A stretch of 12,689 nucleotides of DNA from an uncultured beta proteobacterium (GTDB lineage Bacteria; Pseudomonadota; Gammaproteobacteria; Burkholderiales; Burkholderiaceae_C), in the NCBI GenBank assembly GCA_903840825.1, contig CAIMHL010000553.1, forward strand, positions 1-12,689. Reading direction: 5' to 3'. Shown here piece by piece: positions 12,402 through 12,689 of this stretch. The position numbers and the translations under genes were made by a program. The first letter of the stretch is position 1, and each line of letters opens with the position of its first letter. The notes below the pieces were generated by a model. It did no database searches, was not told the origin of the DNA, and saw only the letters and a list, made by a program, of their open reading frames with translations.

Positions 12402-12671
12402 ACTTGAAAAACTGAGCTGCCGTTTCGAATTTAAATACATAGCTGGGTAACTCCGCCCCGCAAGGCCGTCGATGAAGGCAATGGGCGCGTTGTTAACGTT
12501 CGCGATGGTCAGTTGTCCAGCAGCCCGACTTGTTGAAGCCGCGAACGTCAAGTTTTGGGCAAGCACATGGTGGTGCCAACTGTCTTTGGACGACCAACTG
12601 CGGGTACTCACGGGGGGCAGCTTTCGGGCAACAGAAATATTTTTACCATCGAGGTTCCATAAAGCTGTCAT
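12375..12671 (-). CDS. Doubtful hypothetical open frame
   Basis: A 98-codon open frame that I do not recognise. The ATG (12671-12669) directly follows an in-frame TGA and has no Shine-Dalgarno sequence. Composition is unremarkable, with a hydrophobic stretch QLTIANVNNAPIAFIDGLAG in the middle and no membrane segment or known motif. The 3' end runs through the promoter and inner operator of the toxin-antitoxin operon, which argues against a real gene. It could also be the 3' remainder of a gene cut by insertion of the TA module. Confidence 0.2.
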   Translation of the reverse strand: MTALWNLDGKNISVARKLPPVSTRSWSSKDSWHHHVLAQNLTFAASTSRAAGQLTIANVNNAPIAFIDGLAGRSYPAMYLNSKRQLSFSSLTTPNMIR

Positions 12672-12689
12672 TCACTTGGCAGTGTCCAA
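12402..12689. other. Right-edge region upstream of the antitoxin
   Basis: No gene is firmly supported. Besides the doubtful leftward frame, it holds a perfect 9-bp inverted repeat (ACGTTCGCG 12496-12504, CGCGAACGT 12540-12548) with a 35-nt spacer, and another CAAGTTTTG (12549-12557) like the repeats near 11350. No transposase, tRNA or integrase signal is seen before the window ends. Confidence 0.4.

Noticed and set aside
1..12689. CRISPR array, tRNA or rRNA genes, prophage or complete insertion sequence
   Set aside because: No regularly spaced repeats, no tRNA-like cloverleaf, no rRNA sequence and no transposase or integrase reading frame were seen.

Overview
The window looks like chromosomal DNA from a betaproteobacterium of the Comamonadaceae, in the neighbourhood of Rhodoferax or Polaromonas. 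This rests on the GC-rich codon use, the protein families, and an intergenic repeat with an ATAGCTGCT core that I recall from such genomes. The assignment is recognition of style and was not searched.

Left part (1-3686). Positions 1-300 are non-coding and hold a long imperfect inverted repeat plus one copy of the ATAGCTGCT repeat. A tightly coupled leftward operon follows: radC, an Smr-domain protein and a YbaK-type deacylase, with a 4-nt overlap and then a 3-nt gap. Across a 91-bp divergent spacer, a rightward pair encodes an SlpA-type FKBP prolyl isomerase and IspH, overlapping by ATGA.

Middle (3687-6146). After ispH come a REP-like palindrome and a second ATAGCTGCT repeat. The second repeat runs into the coding sequence of a PLP-dependent threonine/serine dehydratase-like enzyme and appears to supply its first ~26 residues. 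Then comes serS, whose start has no Shine-Dalgarno sequence and may be leaderless.

Transporter operon (6151-10316, leftward). Five genes occur in the order binding protein, two permeases, an AstE/aspartoacylase-like enzyme, ATPase. This matches my memory of the aotJQMOP arginine/ornithine uptake operon of Pseudomonas, without its argR. It converges on serS with only 4 nt between stop codons. Only the binding-protein gene has a strong Shine-Dalgarno sequence.

Right part (10317-12689). A classic terminator and a second hairpin lie behind the 3' half of an outer-membrane porin that has lost its signal peptide and N-terminal half. Upstream of the break are a small palindrome, an AT-rich stretch with three GTTTTGAA repeats, and a leftward DUF1778-GNAT (TacAT-type) toxin-antitoxin operon. 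That operon has a nested palindromic operator over a near-consensus promoter. This end looks like a mosaic accessory junction; the rest is ordinary core genome.

No clearly new multi-gene system is visible. The items most worth following are the repeat that forms the N-terminus of the PLP enzyme, the structured element at 100-194, the TA operator and the porin break.
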